DNA of 49,958 nucleotides from an uncultured Acidobacteriota bacterium (GCA_937870635.1 CALMZP010000026.1:1-49958); one strand, 5' to 3'; shown: positions 17,876 to 27,170, counted from the first letter of the stretch. Made by a program: numbers and translations. The notes: generated by a model not told the origin, from the letters alone.

Positions 17876-17915
17876 TCGGGTGGGGGAAACGCGCGGGCGC
17901 GGGGAAAGATTCTGT

Positions 17916-18010
17916 TTGGACCTTGGACCTTGGACTTGGACCTTGAGAGGCCACCACCCCACCCCGTGCGGCTACCGCTCCCAAGGTCCAAGGTCAAAGG
18001 TCCAAGGTCC
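17916..18010. repeat. Inverted repeat built on GGACCTT heptamers
   Basis: Left arm 17916-17944 (TTGGACC units, one shortened by a base) and right arm 17981-18010 (CCAAGGT, CCAAGGT, CAAAGGT, CCAAGGT type), with a 36-base GC-rich loop. It fills most of the 152 bases between the divergent starts of ispH (17875) and the MFS gene (18028). That position excludes a terminator role for this copy. Confidence 0.85.
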
Positions 18011-18027
18011 ACTACAATCCGCGCCCG

Positions 18028-19224
18028 ATGTCGTCCGAACCCCTCTTTACGCGGCGATTTTTCGGCCTGTGGGCCTTTGCCTTCGTCACGTTCTTCTCGG
18101 CTTTTCAGCTCCTCCCGGCCATCCCGTTCCGGATCATGGAGCTTGGCGGCTCGAAGGCCACCGCCGGCTGGTTTCTGACCGTTTACACGTTCGCCAGCGC
18201 CTTTGCGGCGCCCGTGATGGGTACCATCGCCGATCACGTCGGCCGCAAGCGGCTGCTCATGGTCGCATCGGCGCTGTTCATCGTCTTCTCCCTCCTCTAC
18301 GGGTTCGTCACGTCGATCCCGTTCCTGCTCCTGATCGGCGTCGTGCACGGATCTCTCTGGTCGGCGCTGCTGTCGTCCGCGTCGGCGATCATGAGCGACT
18401 ACATCCCCATCTCCAGGCGGACCGAGGGCCTCGCCTACTGGGGCCTCGCCGGAAACGCGGCCATCGCCGCGGCACCGCTCGTGGGGCTGCTGCTGCTCGA
18501 ACGAGGCTGGATCGTGCTGTGCCTCGAGCTCTCCATGCTCTCCCTGGTCATGCTCGTGTGGTCGTCAAGGCTCACGGTGATCCAGAGTGAGCGGCCGGAG
18601 GGTCTCCCTTCGCTGCACGATGCCTGGGACTGGCGCGTCATCCGCGCCGCCGTGTCCATGGCCGTGATCGCGTTCGGCTACGGAGGAGTGACGAGCTTCG
18701 TAGCGATCCTGTCCGAGGAGCGGAACATCCATCCGAAGTCGCTCTTCTTCACGGTGCTGGCGATCTCGGTGGTGGTGGTGCGGATCTTCACGTCGCGGCT
18801 GGGCGACATCTACGGCCCCCAAGCCCTCCTCTATCCCTCGTACGCCGCCATGCCGGTCTCGTTCTTTCTCCTGGCGTCCGCCCAGACCCGCTGGGAGCTC
18901 GTCGTCTCCGGCGCCCTTCTCGGCATCGGTTTTGGCGGTGCGTGGCCGGCGTTCTCGAGCTTCGTCCTGTCTCACACCGATCCCGAACGAAGGGCGCGGA
19001 CGTTCGGCAGCATCGTCCTGGCGTTCGACATCGGAATCGGGTCGGGCTCGCTCGTCACGGGACTCATCGCCGAGCACTCGACGCTGCGCGTGGCGTTCAC
19101 CGTCGCCGCCGCGCTGAGCCTGCTGGCCATCCCGATCTTCGTCGTAGCGACGCGGTCCATGCGTGCCGGAAACGGTCCCGGCCGCCATGGCATCGACGTT
19201 GCTCCCACCGACGAGCATGGCTGA
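18028..19224 (+). CDS. Major facilitator superfamily transporter
   Basis: The 398-residue protein has about 12 hydrophobic segments. The MFS loop 2-3 motif is visible as GTIADHVGRKRLLM near residue 65, and a second copy, SRLGDIYGPQALLY, appears in the C-terminal half, as expected of two related six-helix bundles. A drug or metabolite exporter of the DHA1 sort is the likeliest class, but the substrate cannot be told. The last 8 bases overlap a 50-residue single-TM protein gene. Confidence 0.85.
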   Translation: MSSEPLFTRRFFGLWAFAFVTFFSAFQLLPAIPFRIMELGGSKATAGWFLTVYTFASAFAAPVMGTIADHVGRKRLLMVASALFIVFSLLYGFVTSIPFLLLIGVVHGSLWSALLSSASAIMSDYIPISRRTEGLAYWGLAGNAAIAAAPLVGLLLLERGWIVLCLELSMLSLVMLVWSSRLTVIQSERPEGLPSLHDAWDWRVIRAAVSMAVIAFGYGGVTSFVAILSEERNIHPKSLFFTVLAISVVVVRIFTSRLGDIYGPQALLYPSYAAMPVSFFLLASAQTRWELVVSGALLGIGFGGAWPAFSSFVLSHTDPERRARTFGSIVLAFDIGIGSGSLVTGLIAEHSTLRVAFTVAAALSLLAIPIFVVATRSMRAGNGPGRHGIDVAPTDEHG

Positions 19225-19369
19225 CGAAGACAACAAGGACGAGGTCTCGCGGAAGGTCGTTTACGAGCACGTGAGCTCGACGTCCACGGGCACCAGCGCC
19301 ACGGCGTGGATCATCATCGGCGTCCTCGCGCTCGCGCTCATCATCTACATCCTGACGCGGATCCTGTAA
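19217..19369 (+). CDS. Small single-TM protein overlapping the MFS gene
   Basis: The 50-residue product has a charged N-terminus (MADEDNKDEVSRKVVYEHV), a Ser/Thr linker and one C-terminal TM segment (AWIIIGVLALALIIYILTRI). The ATG sits 8 bases inside the end of the MFS gene, so it is probably translated by re-initiation. It may accompany the transporter; no family was recognised. It ends 3 bases from the converging M16 gene. Confidence 0.6.
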   Translation: MADEDNKDEVSRKVVYEHVSSTSTGTSATAWIIIGVLALALIIYILTRIL

Positions 19370-19372
19370 GCC

Positions 19373-20833
19373 TCAGAAAAAGGCCGCTTTTTTCACCTTC
19401 CGCAGCGCCGAGGTGTCGAGATCGAGCTCCTCGACCGGGATCACGTCCACCGTCCCGAACCGCTTCCGCAATGCCTCGATGAAGGCCGACGCGTTCCCGA
19501 CGATGACGATGTTCGCGCTGGCGCCCTGCAGCTGCGACGCGGCAAACTTGCGCACCGCTTCCCCGGTCACGCCCTGGACTCCTGGGATGTACGCGCCGAT
19601 CTCGCTCAGCGGCAGGTCATGCAGCGCCAGGGATGCGACACGCTCGACGATTCCCGCGGTCGTCTCGAGAGCGCGGCCGAATCCACCCACGAGCACCGCC
19701 TTGCGTGGCGTGAGCTCCGTCTCGGCAAGCTCCCCGGCGCCGAGGCGATCGAGCTCGTCGATGATGATGCCGGCGACTTCGGCCGCCGATTCATTCTTCG
19801 TCTGCGCATACGCGGAGAACGGCCCGGCGTCGCGGCGCAGCTCGAACGTGCTGGTCGCGCCGTAACTCAACCCGCGTTTGATCCGGATCTCCTGGTTCAG
19901 GCGCGCCGAGTAACCGCCGCCGAGCACGGAGTTGGCGACCAGCGACGGGTAGTACCGCGGATCGACCCGCCGAAGGCCTCGGCGCGTCACGAGGACCGCG
20001 GCCTGCCCCGCATCGGGCATGTCGACCACGATCACGCGCGGCTTCGAGTCCGTCACCTTCGCGTCACCTTCAGACCTTGTGACCTTCACCGGCGCGCTCT
20101 TCCACTTTCCGAAAAGCTTCTCCGCCGCTGCGAACGCCACTTCCGGCTTCACATCGCCGGCGAGAATCAGCACGGCGTTGTTCGGGCGGTAGTGGCGCTT
20201 GTGGAAAGCTACGATCTGTTCACGGGTGATCTGCGCCAGAGAATCGGGGGTACCGGTCGTCGCGTGACCGTACGGACGATCTTCGAAGACCACGCGCGCG
20301 GCGACGTAACGTGCGATCGACAGCGGATCCTGTAACGCGACGCGGACCGCGTCGATGGACTGCTCGCGCAGTCGCTCCACTTCATCCGTCTTGAAGACAG
20401 GGTTCCGCGCCACGTCCGCGACGAAGCTCAGGGCCTGTTCCAGGCGCGACGACATCACGCTGACGTTCACATATGAGGTGTCCCAGGCCGCGTTGGAGTT
20501 GAGCGTCGCGCCGAGGGCTTCGATGCCGCGTGCGATCTGTTCGGCGCCGCGTGTCGTCGTGCCCTGCGTCAGAAGATTGGCGGTGATGCCGGCCAGCCCG
20601 GCGAGATTCGCCGGATCCGCCTCGCTGCCCGTCCGCACCATGAGCCGCGCCGAGACCAGAGGGATGTCGTGCTTCGGAACTACGATCACCCGCATCCCGT
20701 TGCCGAGTGTCTTCTCCGCCGGACTGGGAAGGTTCGCGGCGCGTGGAGGCGCCGGAGGTGGAGGCGTCGCCTGCTGCGCAACCGCCATGTTCGCCATGAG
20801 GAGAATCCCGCCCATCACCGCCGCGCGGCGCAT
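19373..20833 (-). CDS. M16-family peptidase homologue without the zinc site
   Basis: The 486-residue protein has a signal peptide (MRRAAVMGGILLMANMAVAQ) and then the M16 fold (LGNGMRVIVVPKHDIPLVS, FHKRHYRPNNAVLILAGDV, GGYSARLNQEIRIKRGLSYG). Where active family members have HxxEH, this one has LAGITANLLTQGT, so it cannot bind zinc. In M16B enzymes an active and an inactive subunit commonly pair in a closed chamber, and the active partner is directly upstream (TGATG junction). A GTG at 20836 is an alternative start. The site is periplasmic. Confidence 0.88.
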   Translation of the reverse strand: MRRAAVMGGILLMANMAVAQQATPPPPAPPRAANLPSPAEKTLGNGMRVIVVPKHDIPLVSARLMVRTGSEADPANLAGLAGITANLLTQGTTTRGAEQIARGIEALGATLNSNAAWDTSYVNVSVMSSRLEQALSFVADVARNPVFKTDEVERLREQSIDAVRVALQDPLSIARYVAARVVFEDRPYGHATTGTPDSLAQITREQIVAFHKRHYRPNNAVLILAGDVKPEVAFAAAEKLFGKWKSAPVKVTRSEGDAKVTDSKPRVIVVDMPDAGQAAVLVTRRGLRRVDPRYYPSLVANSVLGGGYSARLNQEIRIKRGLSYGATSTFELRRDAGPFSAYAQTKNESAAEVAGIIIDELDRLGAGELAETELTPRKAVLVGGFGRALETTAGIVERVASLALHDLPLSEIGAYIPGVQGVTGEAVRKFAASQLQGASANIVIVGNASAFIEALRKRFGTVDVIPVEELDLDTSALRKVKKAAFF

Positions 20834-22167
20834 CACTCGCCTCCCTCTTTCTTCTCATCAGCAGCAACGTACGAGAGCACTACGGGTTTCTGATCGCGCG
20901 TGTACGTGCGCGCCACGCGCTGAACGTCCGCCGCGGTCACACCCTGCAGCCTGGCCAGGCCGCGATTCACTTCAGCCGGGCCGCCGCCGAGGATGATGGC
21001 TTCGCCGAGAGCGAAGGCTTTGCCGCTGTTGGTCTCGCGTTCGCGAAGAGCGTCGGTGACGAGGAGATTCTTCGCCTTCTCCAGCTCCGCCGCCGGCACG
21101 GGCGCGTCCTGCAGCTTCTTCAACTCGGCCCGGAGAGCCTTCTCTCCCTGCTCGGGTGTGTTGCCGCTGCCCATGATGCTGAGCACCGCGAAGAATCCGA
21201 GGTCCTGCATGAGCTCGGCGGACGCGTCGATCTCCTGCGCGATCGCATCTTTGTAAACGAGCGCCTGATAGAGGCGCGACGACTCGCCTCGCCCCAGAAT
21301 CGCAGCGAGGATCTGCAGCGCCGGTGCATCGGCGTGCGAGGCCGCCGGCGCCAGCCACGTCATCGCCACCGCCGGTAGCGGGACGTTGGGAACCTTCTCC
21401 ACGGCGCGCCGCTCCCCTTTCCGGACCGGCTCCTCGACATTGACGCGGGGGATCTTCGTCTCCGGCTTCGCAATCTTCGCGAAATACTGGTCGACCCATT
21501 TCGTGAGCTGCGCCTGCTCGAAATCGCCTACGACGATGAGCACAGCGTTGTCGGGGCGGTAGAAAGTCGAATGAAACCGGCGCACGTCGTCGATCGTCGA
21601 CGCATCGAGATCCTCGAGTGACCCGATACCGGGCCGGCGGTAGGGATGCTTCTCGAACGAGTTCCGCACGATCGCGTAGAAGAGTCGCCCATACGGGGGC
21701 GTGAGAACACTCGATCGGAACTCTTCCTTGACCACGTCGCGTTCGGATTTGAAATTCGTGTCGTCGACATTGAGCGACCCCATCCGTTCCGCTTCTGCCC
21801 ACAGCAGGGTCTCGAGATAGTTCGACGGAACGACCTCGTAGTAGGGCGTCGAGTCATCGAACGTCGTCGCGTTGTTCCATCCGCCCACATCTTCGGTCAG
21901 GCGGTCGAGCATCTCCGAAGGCATGTTCTTCGTGCTCTTGAACATCATGTGCTCGAAGAGATGCGCGAACCCGCTGCGACCTTCGGGATCGTCCTTCGAT
22001 CCGACGCGATACCAGACCTGAATCGCCACCGTCGGCGTCGCATGATCCTCGACGCTGTAGACCTCGAGCCCGTTCGGCAGCACGCGATGTTTGTAGTCAA
22101 TGGTCGGAAACGTCGCCCCGGAGAGCGCCGTGGCGAGGAATACCGGAAGAAGCGCGAGAAGTCGCAT
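20833..22167 (-). CDS. M16B zinc metallopeptidase (active subunit)
   Basis: The start at 22167 (MRLLALLPVFLATALSG) gives a signal peptide; the open frame further upstream is hairpin DNA. The inverted zinc motif HLFEH is in GRSGFAHLFEHMMFK near residue 67, with the expected downstream Glu region (RDVVKEEFRSSV). The C-terminal half reads AILGRGESSRLYQALVYKD. It is 444 residues, typical of M16B. It most likely works as a heterodimer with the next gene on peptides or small proteins in the periplasm. Upstream on the same strand are a MacB-type permease and three membrane-fusion proteins, suggesting export and processing of a peptide; that link is inference. Confidence 0.9.
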   Translation of the reverse strand: MRLLALLPVFLATALSGATFPTIDYKHRVLPNGLEVYSVEDHATPTVAIQVWYRVGSKDDPEGRSGFAHLFEHMMFKSTKNMPSEMLDRLTEDVGGWNNATTFDDSTPYYEVVPSNYLETLLWAEAERMGSLNVDDTNFKSERDVVKEEFRSSVLTPPYGRLFYAIVRNSFEKHPYRRPGIGSLEDLDASTIDDVRRFHSTFYRPDNAVLIVVGDFEQAQLTKWVDQYFAKIAKPETKIPRVNVEEPVRKGERRAVEKVPNVPLPAVAMTWLAPAASHADAPALQILAAILGRGESSRLYQALVYKDAIAQEIDASAELMQDLGFFAVLSIMGSGNTPEQGEKALRAELKKLQDAPVPAAELEKAKNLLVTDALRERETNSGKAFALGEAIILGGGPAEVNRGLARLQGVTAADVQRVARTYTRDQKPVVLSYVAADEKKEGGE

Positions 22168-22228
22168 GGAGGGAAGGATAAGGGAGGACTGGAGTTTTTG
22201 ACGGACCCTCACCGAGAGTTTGCCATTC

Positions 22229-22278
22229 GGATTTTGGATTTTGGATTGAAGAAATCCAAAATCCAAAATCCAAAATCT
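22229..22278. repeat. Inverted repeat built on GGATTTT heptamers
   Basis: Left arm 22229-22247 and right arm 22253-22278 with a 5-base loop. It consists of three GGATTTT-type units and more than three complementary AAAATCC units. It sits between the permease stop and the M16 start on the same strand, so it could attenuate the transcript. The same heptamer recurs at 28417-28478. Confidence 0.85.
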
Positions 22279-22291
22279 CCCCCGCCCGCCC

Positions 22292-23506
22292 CTACTCGTA
22301 CCTCAGCGCCTCGATCGGGTTCAGCTCCGAGGCTCGGTTCGCGGGGTAAATGCCCGAGACCAGGCCGACGGTCATCGCTACGCCCGTGGAGAGCACGAGG
22401 GACGAGATCGTGATCACCGTCGGCCAGCCGGCGTATGCGGCCACGAGCCGCGCCAGGACGATGCCGATGATGATCCCTGCCAGTCCGCCGATCGAGCTGA
22501 TCGCGAACGACTCGATCACGAACTGCGCGCGGATGTCGCCGCGGCGCGCACCGATGGCGCGGCGGACGCCGATCTCGCGCGTCCGCTCGAGGACCGAGGC
22601 GAGCATGATGTTCATGATGCCGATGCCGCCGACCAGCAGCGAGATGCCGGCGATCGAGCCCATGACGATGTTGAAGATCCGCTGCGTCTGCCGCTGCTGC
22701 TCGAGCAGGGCTTCGGGCACGACCACTTCGTAATCGTCGGCGCTCCCGTGCAGGCGGTCGATGAGCGGCTTGATCACCTCGGCCGCGGCCCCGGGCGACA
22801 CACCTTCCCTGACCGTGACCATGAGCTCGTCGATCGGTGCGTCGAGCGGATCGCGATCGAACTTCCTCATCGCCGTCGACGCCGGAATCCAGATCTCCTC
22901 GGCCGAGGTATCGCTGCCGGCCATCGGCTCCGTCGCCAGAATGCCGATCACTTCGAGCCACACGTCGTTGACCTTGAGCTGCCTGCCCATCGCGTCGCCG
23001 TAGCCGAAGAGGTTCCGGCGGATCTCCTGGCCGATCACCGCGACCTGCGCGTGCTCGCGCTCGTCGCGGGCATCGAAGAAGCGCCCTTCCGCGAGCTTCA
23101 CGGTGGCGACGTCACGGTACTGCGACGAGACACCGAAGACCTTTCCCTTCGTCTTGCCGCTGGTGGACATGATCTTGTACGGCTTCACTTCGACCTTTGG
23201 CAGCACGCGCTCGACATTGGGGACGGCTTCGCGGATCGCCTCGGCGTCGCGGAGCGAAACGCCGAGCGACTTCTTGCGCAGCTCGGCGCGCTCTTCGGGC
23301 TTGACCTGTTTTGCCTTCACGATCACGTTGCGGAGGCCGAGGCGGCCGATGTTCTCCAGAGCCTTCTCCTCGCCTCCGGCACCGATCGACAGCATGGCGA
23401 TCACCGCGCCGACGCCGAAGATCATGCCGAGCATGGTCAGGGCGGTGCGCATCTTGTGCTTGCCGAGGTTGCGGAGGGCGCCGGTGAGCGATTCGACGTC
23501 AACCAT
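22292..23506 (-). CDS. MacB/FtsX-type ABC transporter permease
   Basis: The start at 23506 (MVDVESLTGALRNLGKHKMR) gives 404 residues. TM1 follows KMRTALTMLGMIFGVGAVIAML. A large periplasmic domain (about residues 60-270) follows, and three C-terminal TM segments include the coupling-helix sequence VLERTREIGVRRAIGARR, a hallmark of the MacB/LolE superfamily. The ATPase domain fused in classical MacB is absent, and no ABC ATPase gene is in the operon. The gene overlaps the adaptor gene by 8 bases. It probably acts as a mechanotransmission exporter with the adaptors. Confidence 0.88.
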   Translation of the reverse strand: MVDVESLTGALRNLGKHKMRTALTMLGMIFGVGAVIAMLSIGAGGEEKALENIGRLGLRNVIVKAKQVKPEERAELRKKSLGVSLRDAEAIREAVPNVERVLPKVEVKPYKIMSTSGKTKGKVFGVSSQYRDVATVKLAEGRFFDARDEREHAQVAVIGQEIRRNLFGYGDAMGRQLKVNDVWLEVIGILATEPMAGSDTSAEEIWIPASTAMRKFDRDPLDAPIDELMVTVREGVSPGAAAEVIKPLIDRLHGSADDYEVVVPEALLEQQRQTQRIFNIVMGSIAGISLLVGGIGIMNIMLASVLERTREIGVRRAIGARRGDIRAQFVIESFAISSIGGLAGIIIGIVLARLVAAYAGWPTVITISSLVLSTGVAMTVGLVSGIYPANRASELNPIEALRYE

Positions 23507-24746
23507 CGGCCTTCTCCTCTTCCGCTGCTTCCTCATCTTTCGTCGGGTCCTGCAGGGCGAGCTCGTCGCCGCTGATCAGGCCCCTGGTCACCACCACGCG
23601 TCCGGCGGACGAGCTGGAGATTGCGACTTCGACAGGCTCAAAGCGCCCGTTGTTCTTCCGATACACGAGCCTTTTGCCGTCTTTTTCGAAGAGCGCCTGC
23701 CGCGGAATCGCGAACGCACTCTTCAGATTCTCGAGCTCGAGCACGGCGCGTACGCGCGCGCCGGGCTTCATCTTCCCCACGTCGGTGCGGTCGAGCGAAA
23801 CGGTCACCCCGAAGTACTGCACCGGCACTCCGCGGGTGCGGGGCCGCGCGAGCTTGTCGAGGGACGTGATCCTCCCCGCGTACTTCACGCCGGCGTCGGA
23901 TTCCAGCCACACGGTCGCTTTCTGATCGACCCCCAGCCCCGCGGCGTCGGCCTCGAGGACGAAGACCTCCGCCTTCATCTCCGCGAGCTCGGGGATCTCC
24001 GCGAGCGGGCTTCCCGGCCACTGCGTCGAGCCGGCGCGCGGGATCTCTCCGCGCCAGTCGCGCTGAAGGACGAGGATGCCGTCGTAGGGAGCGATGATCT
24101 CGAGCGACTTGAGACCGTTCTCGGCGTTTCGAATGCGGAGACCGGCCTTGCGGTCTTCGATGGCGATGAGGTCGAGATCCGTGCGCGAGAGCGTGTCGCG
24201 GACCTTCAGCACCTCTTCGGCGTACCGCTTCCGGTCACCGGCCAGATCGGCGTCGACTTCCGACTCGATCCGCTGATACCGCGAGAAAATCTCCGCGTCG
24301 TCGAACTTGAACCGCTGCGCCGACTCGAGCTCGTTCTCCGCCTGCCGCGCATCCCGCTTCAGATTCGTCCTCGTCGTCGAGGAGTCGGTGTTCGTCTTGG
24401 TGAGGCGGTTCGAGGCGGTGGCCCGCTCTTCGTTGCCGACCAGGAGCTCGTTCTCGAACTCGGTCGGATCGAAGCGGACGATGACGTCGCCCTTGCTGAC
24501 CACGGCGCCGTCGGTCTCGATCCAGGCGATCTTGAGCGGCCGATTGGCCTGGTTCGGCGTGGACACGGGGGTGGCCTTCACGGCCTTGAGGGTTCCTTCC
24601 GCGGTGACCTGGCGCCGGAACGCCGACGACTCGACACGGAACGTCGGGACTTCCGACCGCGCCGGATGCCGCAGCGCCGCGGTGACGCCGATCGCGGTGA
24701 CGAGAAGGAGAACCGCGGCGATGCTCAAAGCGATCTTGCGCTTCAC
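23499..24746 (-). CDS. HlyD/MacA-type membrane-fusion protein (third of three)
   Basis: The 415-residue protein has an N-terminal TM or uncleaved signal (IALSIAAVLLLVTAIGVTAA), then the lipoyl halves (VTAEGTLKAVKATPVSTP and LEIIAPYDGILVLQRDW) around a long alpha-hairpin, a beta-barrel (GVDQKATVWLESDAG) and a membrane-proximal domain. It links an inner-membrane permease to the outer membrane. Start and stop overlap neighbours by 4 and 8 bases. The acidic tail (EEAAEEEKADG) is unusual for the family. Confidence 0.85.
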   Translation of the reverse strand: MKRKIALSIAAVLLLVTAIGVTAALRHPARSEVPTFRVESSAFRRQVTAEGTLKAVKATPVSTPNQANRPLKIAWIETDGAVVSKGDVIVRFDPTEFENELLVGNEERATASNRLTKTNTDSSTTRTNLKRDARQAENELESAQRFKFDDAEIFSRYQRIESEVDADLAGDRKRYAEEVLKVRDTLSRTDLDLIAIEDRKAGLRIRNAENGLKSLEIIAPYDGILVLQRDWRGEIPRAGSTQWPGSPLAEIPELAEMKAEVFVLEADAAGLGVDQKATVWLESDAGVKYAGRITSLDKLARPRTRGVPVQYFGVTVSLDRTDVGKMKPGARVRAVLELENLKSAFAIPRQALFEKDGKRLVYRKNNGRFEPVEVAISSSSAGRVVVTRGLISGDELALQDPTKDEEAAEEEKADG

Positions 24747-25990
24747 GATTTCTCCTGCTCCTCTTCCTGTTCTTTCGCGAGCAGAATCCGGTCGCGCGGG
24801 GAGAGACCCTCGATCACCTGCACCGATTCCTCATTCTCCTTGCCCAGCTTCACCGGCACGGTCTCCACCGAGAAGGCGCCTCGTCGATAAACCACCGGCC
24901 CCTCTTCGGAGATCAAGACCGCGCGGCGCGGAATCGTCAGCGCGTTCCTGATGCGCTGCAGCTCGATCGTTCCCTTGAATCGCATGCCGGGGCGCATCTT
25001 CGCCGGGTCGGTCTTGTCGAGCTTGACGTCGACCTGCAGCACCTTGAGCGGGTCGCGCGTGTTCTTCTTCTGCTGCACGGTGGTGCCGGCGCTGGTGATC
25101 GTGCCGTAGAAGACGTCGTCGGGATGCGCATCGAGGCGGAACGACACCCGCTGGCCGACTGCAACGCGGCCGGCGTCCACTTCGTCGACTTCACCCTTGC
25201 CGAGCATGCGGGTCAGATCGGGGATCTCCATGACGCGCTCCATGCGCCAGCATGTGTCCCCTACCTTCTTCTTCTCGCCGTTGCGCGGGTTCAGGACGTA
25301 GATGACCGTTCCGTCGCGGGGGGCCAGCGTGGTCATGGCCCGGATGGAAGCCTGCGAGGTCTCGACGGCGCTCGCCGCCTCCCTCTGCCTGCTCTCCAGC
25401 AGCCGGATCTCCGCCTCCGCTGCGCGCTCGAGTGAGCCGAGGCGGGAGCGGATGGCGGCGGTCTCGCGTTTGGCGAGCTCGTAGTCGAGCTCCACCTGCT
25501 GCCGTTCCTTCACTCCGACGATGTCCGTCGGAGCGTCGAGCTTCAGCGCGGTCTTGCGCATCCGCGCTTCCGCCTCGGCCAGCTTGAGGCGCTCGTCCTT
25601 CGTGCGCAGTGCGAGGTCAGCGCGCTTCTTCTCGATCAGTTTCTGCGCTTCGTCGCGCTCGGCGGTTTTCTCATCGAGGCGCCGCCGGAGCTCCGACGTG
25701 TCGAACGACAGCACCGGCTGCCCCTTCTTCACCTCGGCACCTTCCGGCGCCATCATCGCGATCTTGAAGTCCCAGACGTCAGTGAGCTGCGGGGGGCCGA
25801 AGCGGTCGGACTCGAATGCTTCCAGGCTGCCAATCACTTCGACACCGCTGACGAGGTCGCCGCGAGCCGGGAGAACCCATTCGCCCTGGCGGTCGGCCGC
25901 GAGCTTGTGACGGAACGTCAGGGCCGCGCCGAAAAAGACGATGCCGGCAACGAGAGGAATCAGGACCCGCCACCGCATGAGCCTAGCCAT
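24743..25990 (-). CDS. HlyD/MacA-type membrane-fusion protein (second of three)
   Basis: The ATG at 25990 (MARLMRWRVLIPLVAGIVFF) is chosen for its 8-base overlap with the previous gene and the GGTGGGA-like sequence upstream; ATG 25978 is an alternative. The chain is 415 residues: one TM anchor, lipoyl motif SGVEVIGSLEAFESDRFGPP, a coiled-coil hairpin of about 100 residues (RRLDEKTAERDEAQKLIEKK), second lipoyl half MTTLAPRDGTVIYVLNPRNG, and beta-barrel. It ends Glu/Gln-rich. It is paralogous to its two neighbours but clearly diverged. Confidence 0.85.
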   Translation of the reverse strand: MARLMRWRVLIPLVAGIVFFGAALTFRHKLAADRQGEWVLPARGDLVSGVEVIGSLEAFESDRFGPPQLTDVWDFKIAMMAPEGAEVKKGQPVLSFDTSELRRRLDEKTAERDEAQKLIEKKRADLALRTKDERLKLAEAEARMRKTALKLDAPTDIVGVKERQQVELDYELAKRETAAIRSRLGSLERAAEAEIRLLESRQREAASAVETSQASIRAMTTLAPRDGTVIYVLNPRNGEKKKVGDTCWRMERVMEIPDLTRMLGKGEVDEVDAGRVAVGQRVSFRLDAHPDDVFYGTITSAGTTVQQKKNTRDPLKVLQVDVKLDKTDPAKMRPGMRFKGTIELQRIRNALTIPRRAVLISEEGPVVYRRGAFSVETVPVKLGKENEESVQVIEGLSPRDRILLAKEQEEEQEKS

Positions 25991-27170
25991 CCGTCCCACC
26001 GTCGAAGCGCGCGAGCACCTCTCCCTCTTCGACACCGCTGGTCACGACGCACTCCTGCGCGTTGCAGGAGCCGATGCCGATCTTCACTTTCTTTCCCGAC
26101 GCCAGCGCGGCGAGAGGTTCCCTGCCCGAGATGTCGAGCGCCGCGCGCGGAGCGATGAGGCTCCCCGGCCGCGATTCGCGATGCACCAGCACGCGCGCGG
26201 AAAGACCCGGCCTCATCCGCGTGGAATCGATCGAGTCGAGATTCACGATGACTTTGAACGCCCGGCGCAGCGATTGCCGCGCGCTCTCCTGCGCCACCGC
26301 GGAGATGGCGGTGACCTTCCCCCTGAATTCGGATCCGGGATAACCGTCGAGGGTCACCGTGGCCGGCATCCCGACGGCGATGGTGCCGTCGTCGACATCG
26401 GGCAGGGCGACCGAGACCTGCAGTGAATCGAGCTCCGGGATCAGCGCCAGCGGGAACCCCACCCACACCGTGTCCCCCGCCTGGAGCTTGCGGCTTTCCC
26501 ACGGGAGCTCTCGCACGACGACGATGCCCGCGCGAGGCGCGCGCAGGACGAGGTCCTCGATGGCCCGCTCGGAACGGCGGATCTCACGCTGCGCTTTGCC
26601 GAGGCGGATCTCGAGGTTCTTGCGGTCGGAGGCGACGGCAAGGCGCTGCGCCGCGAGGACGTCCCGCGCCTTCTCGAACTCCACCATCGCCCGCTGCAGC
26701 TCCATCTGACGGTCCGCGTATTCGCGCGCGGAGAGGATGTCCTTCGGGACGTCGGCGTTGATCTTCGCCTTGTCGAGCTCCGACTTCCGCTTCTCGAACT
26801 CGAGGGCCTTCTGCTTGAGATCAGCGGCCCACTCCTCGCTCTTCTGCTGCAGCTCCTGCAGAGCCTGCAGCTCGGCCTGACGTTTGGAATCGAGGTTCGC
26901 CGTGAACGAGGAGTTGTCGAGCTCCACGACGCGCTCTCCTTCGCGGACGGTCGAGCCGTCCGCGGCCATCCACTTGATCGACGTCTGCCAGTCGGGGAGC
27001 GTCGGCACGGTGATCGCGGCGCCACGCGCGGCTTCGAGCTCACCGGTGAGGACGACGTCCTTCGTGAAGGTCCCTTTGCGGACCTTCATCGTCTCATCGT
27101 GCTTTTCGCGGTAGCCGGAGAAGCACGATGCCAGCAGTAGCGCAGCGAAGGCGCAGACCGAAGCTCGCAT
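25983..27170 (-). CDS. HlyD/MacA-type membrane-fusion lipoprotein (first of three)
   Basis: The 395-residue protein begins with a lipoprotein signal (FAALLLASC, Cys16 acylated). It then has lipoyl half VVLTGELEAARGAAITVP, an alpha-hairpin (residues ~95-200), VLRAPRAGIVVVRELPW, and a beta-barrel (VGMPATVTLDGYPGSEFRG). Near the end it has IGSCNAQECVVTSG, with two close Cys. It is the first gene of a minus-strand operon of three adaptors and one permease. Three adaptors for one permease is unusual; mixed trimers or hexamers are possible. Confidence 0.85.
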   Translation of the reverse strand: MRASVCAFAALLLASCFSGYREKHDETMKVRKGTFTKDVVLTGELEAARGAAITVPTLPDWQTSIKWMAADGSTVREGERVVELDNSSFTANLDSKRQAELQALQELQQKSEEWAADLKQKALEFEKRKSELDKAKINADVPKDILSAREYADRQMELQRAMVEFEKARDVLAAQRLAVASDRKNLEIRLGKAQREIRRSERAIEDLVLRAPRAGIVVVRELPWESRKLQAGDTVWVGFPLALIPELDSLQVSVALPDVDDGTIAVGMPATVTLDGYPGSEFRGKVTAISAVAQESARQSLRRAFKVIVNLDSIDSTRMRPGLSARVLVHRESRPGSLIAPRAALDISGREPLAALASGKKVKIGIGSCNAQECVVTSGVEEGEVLARFDGGTDG

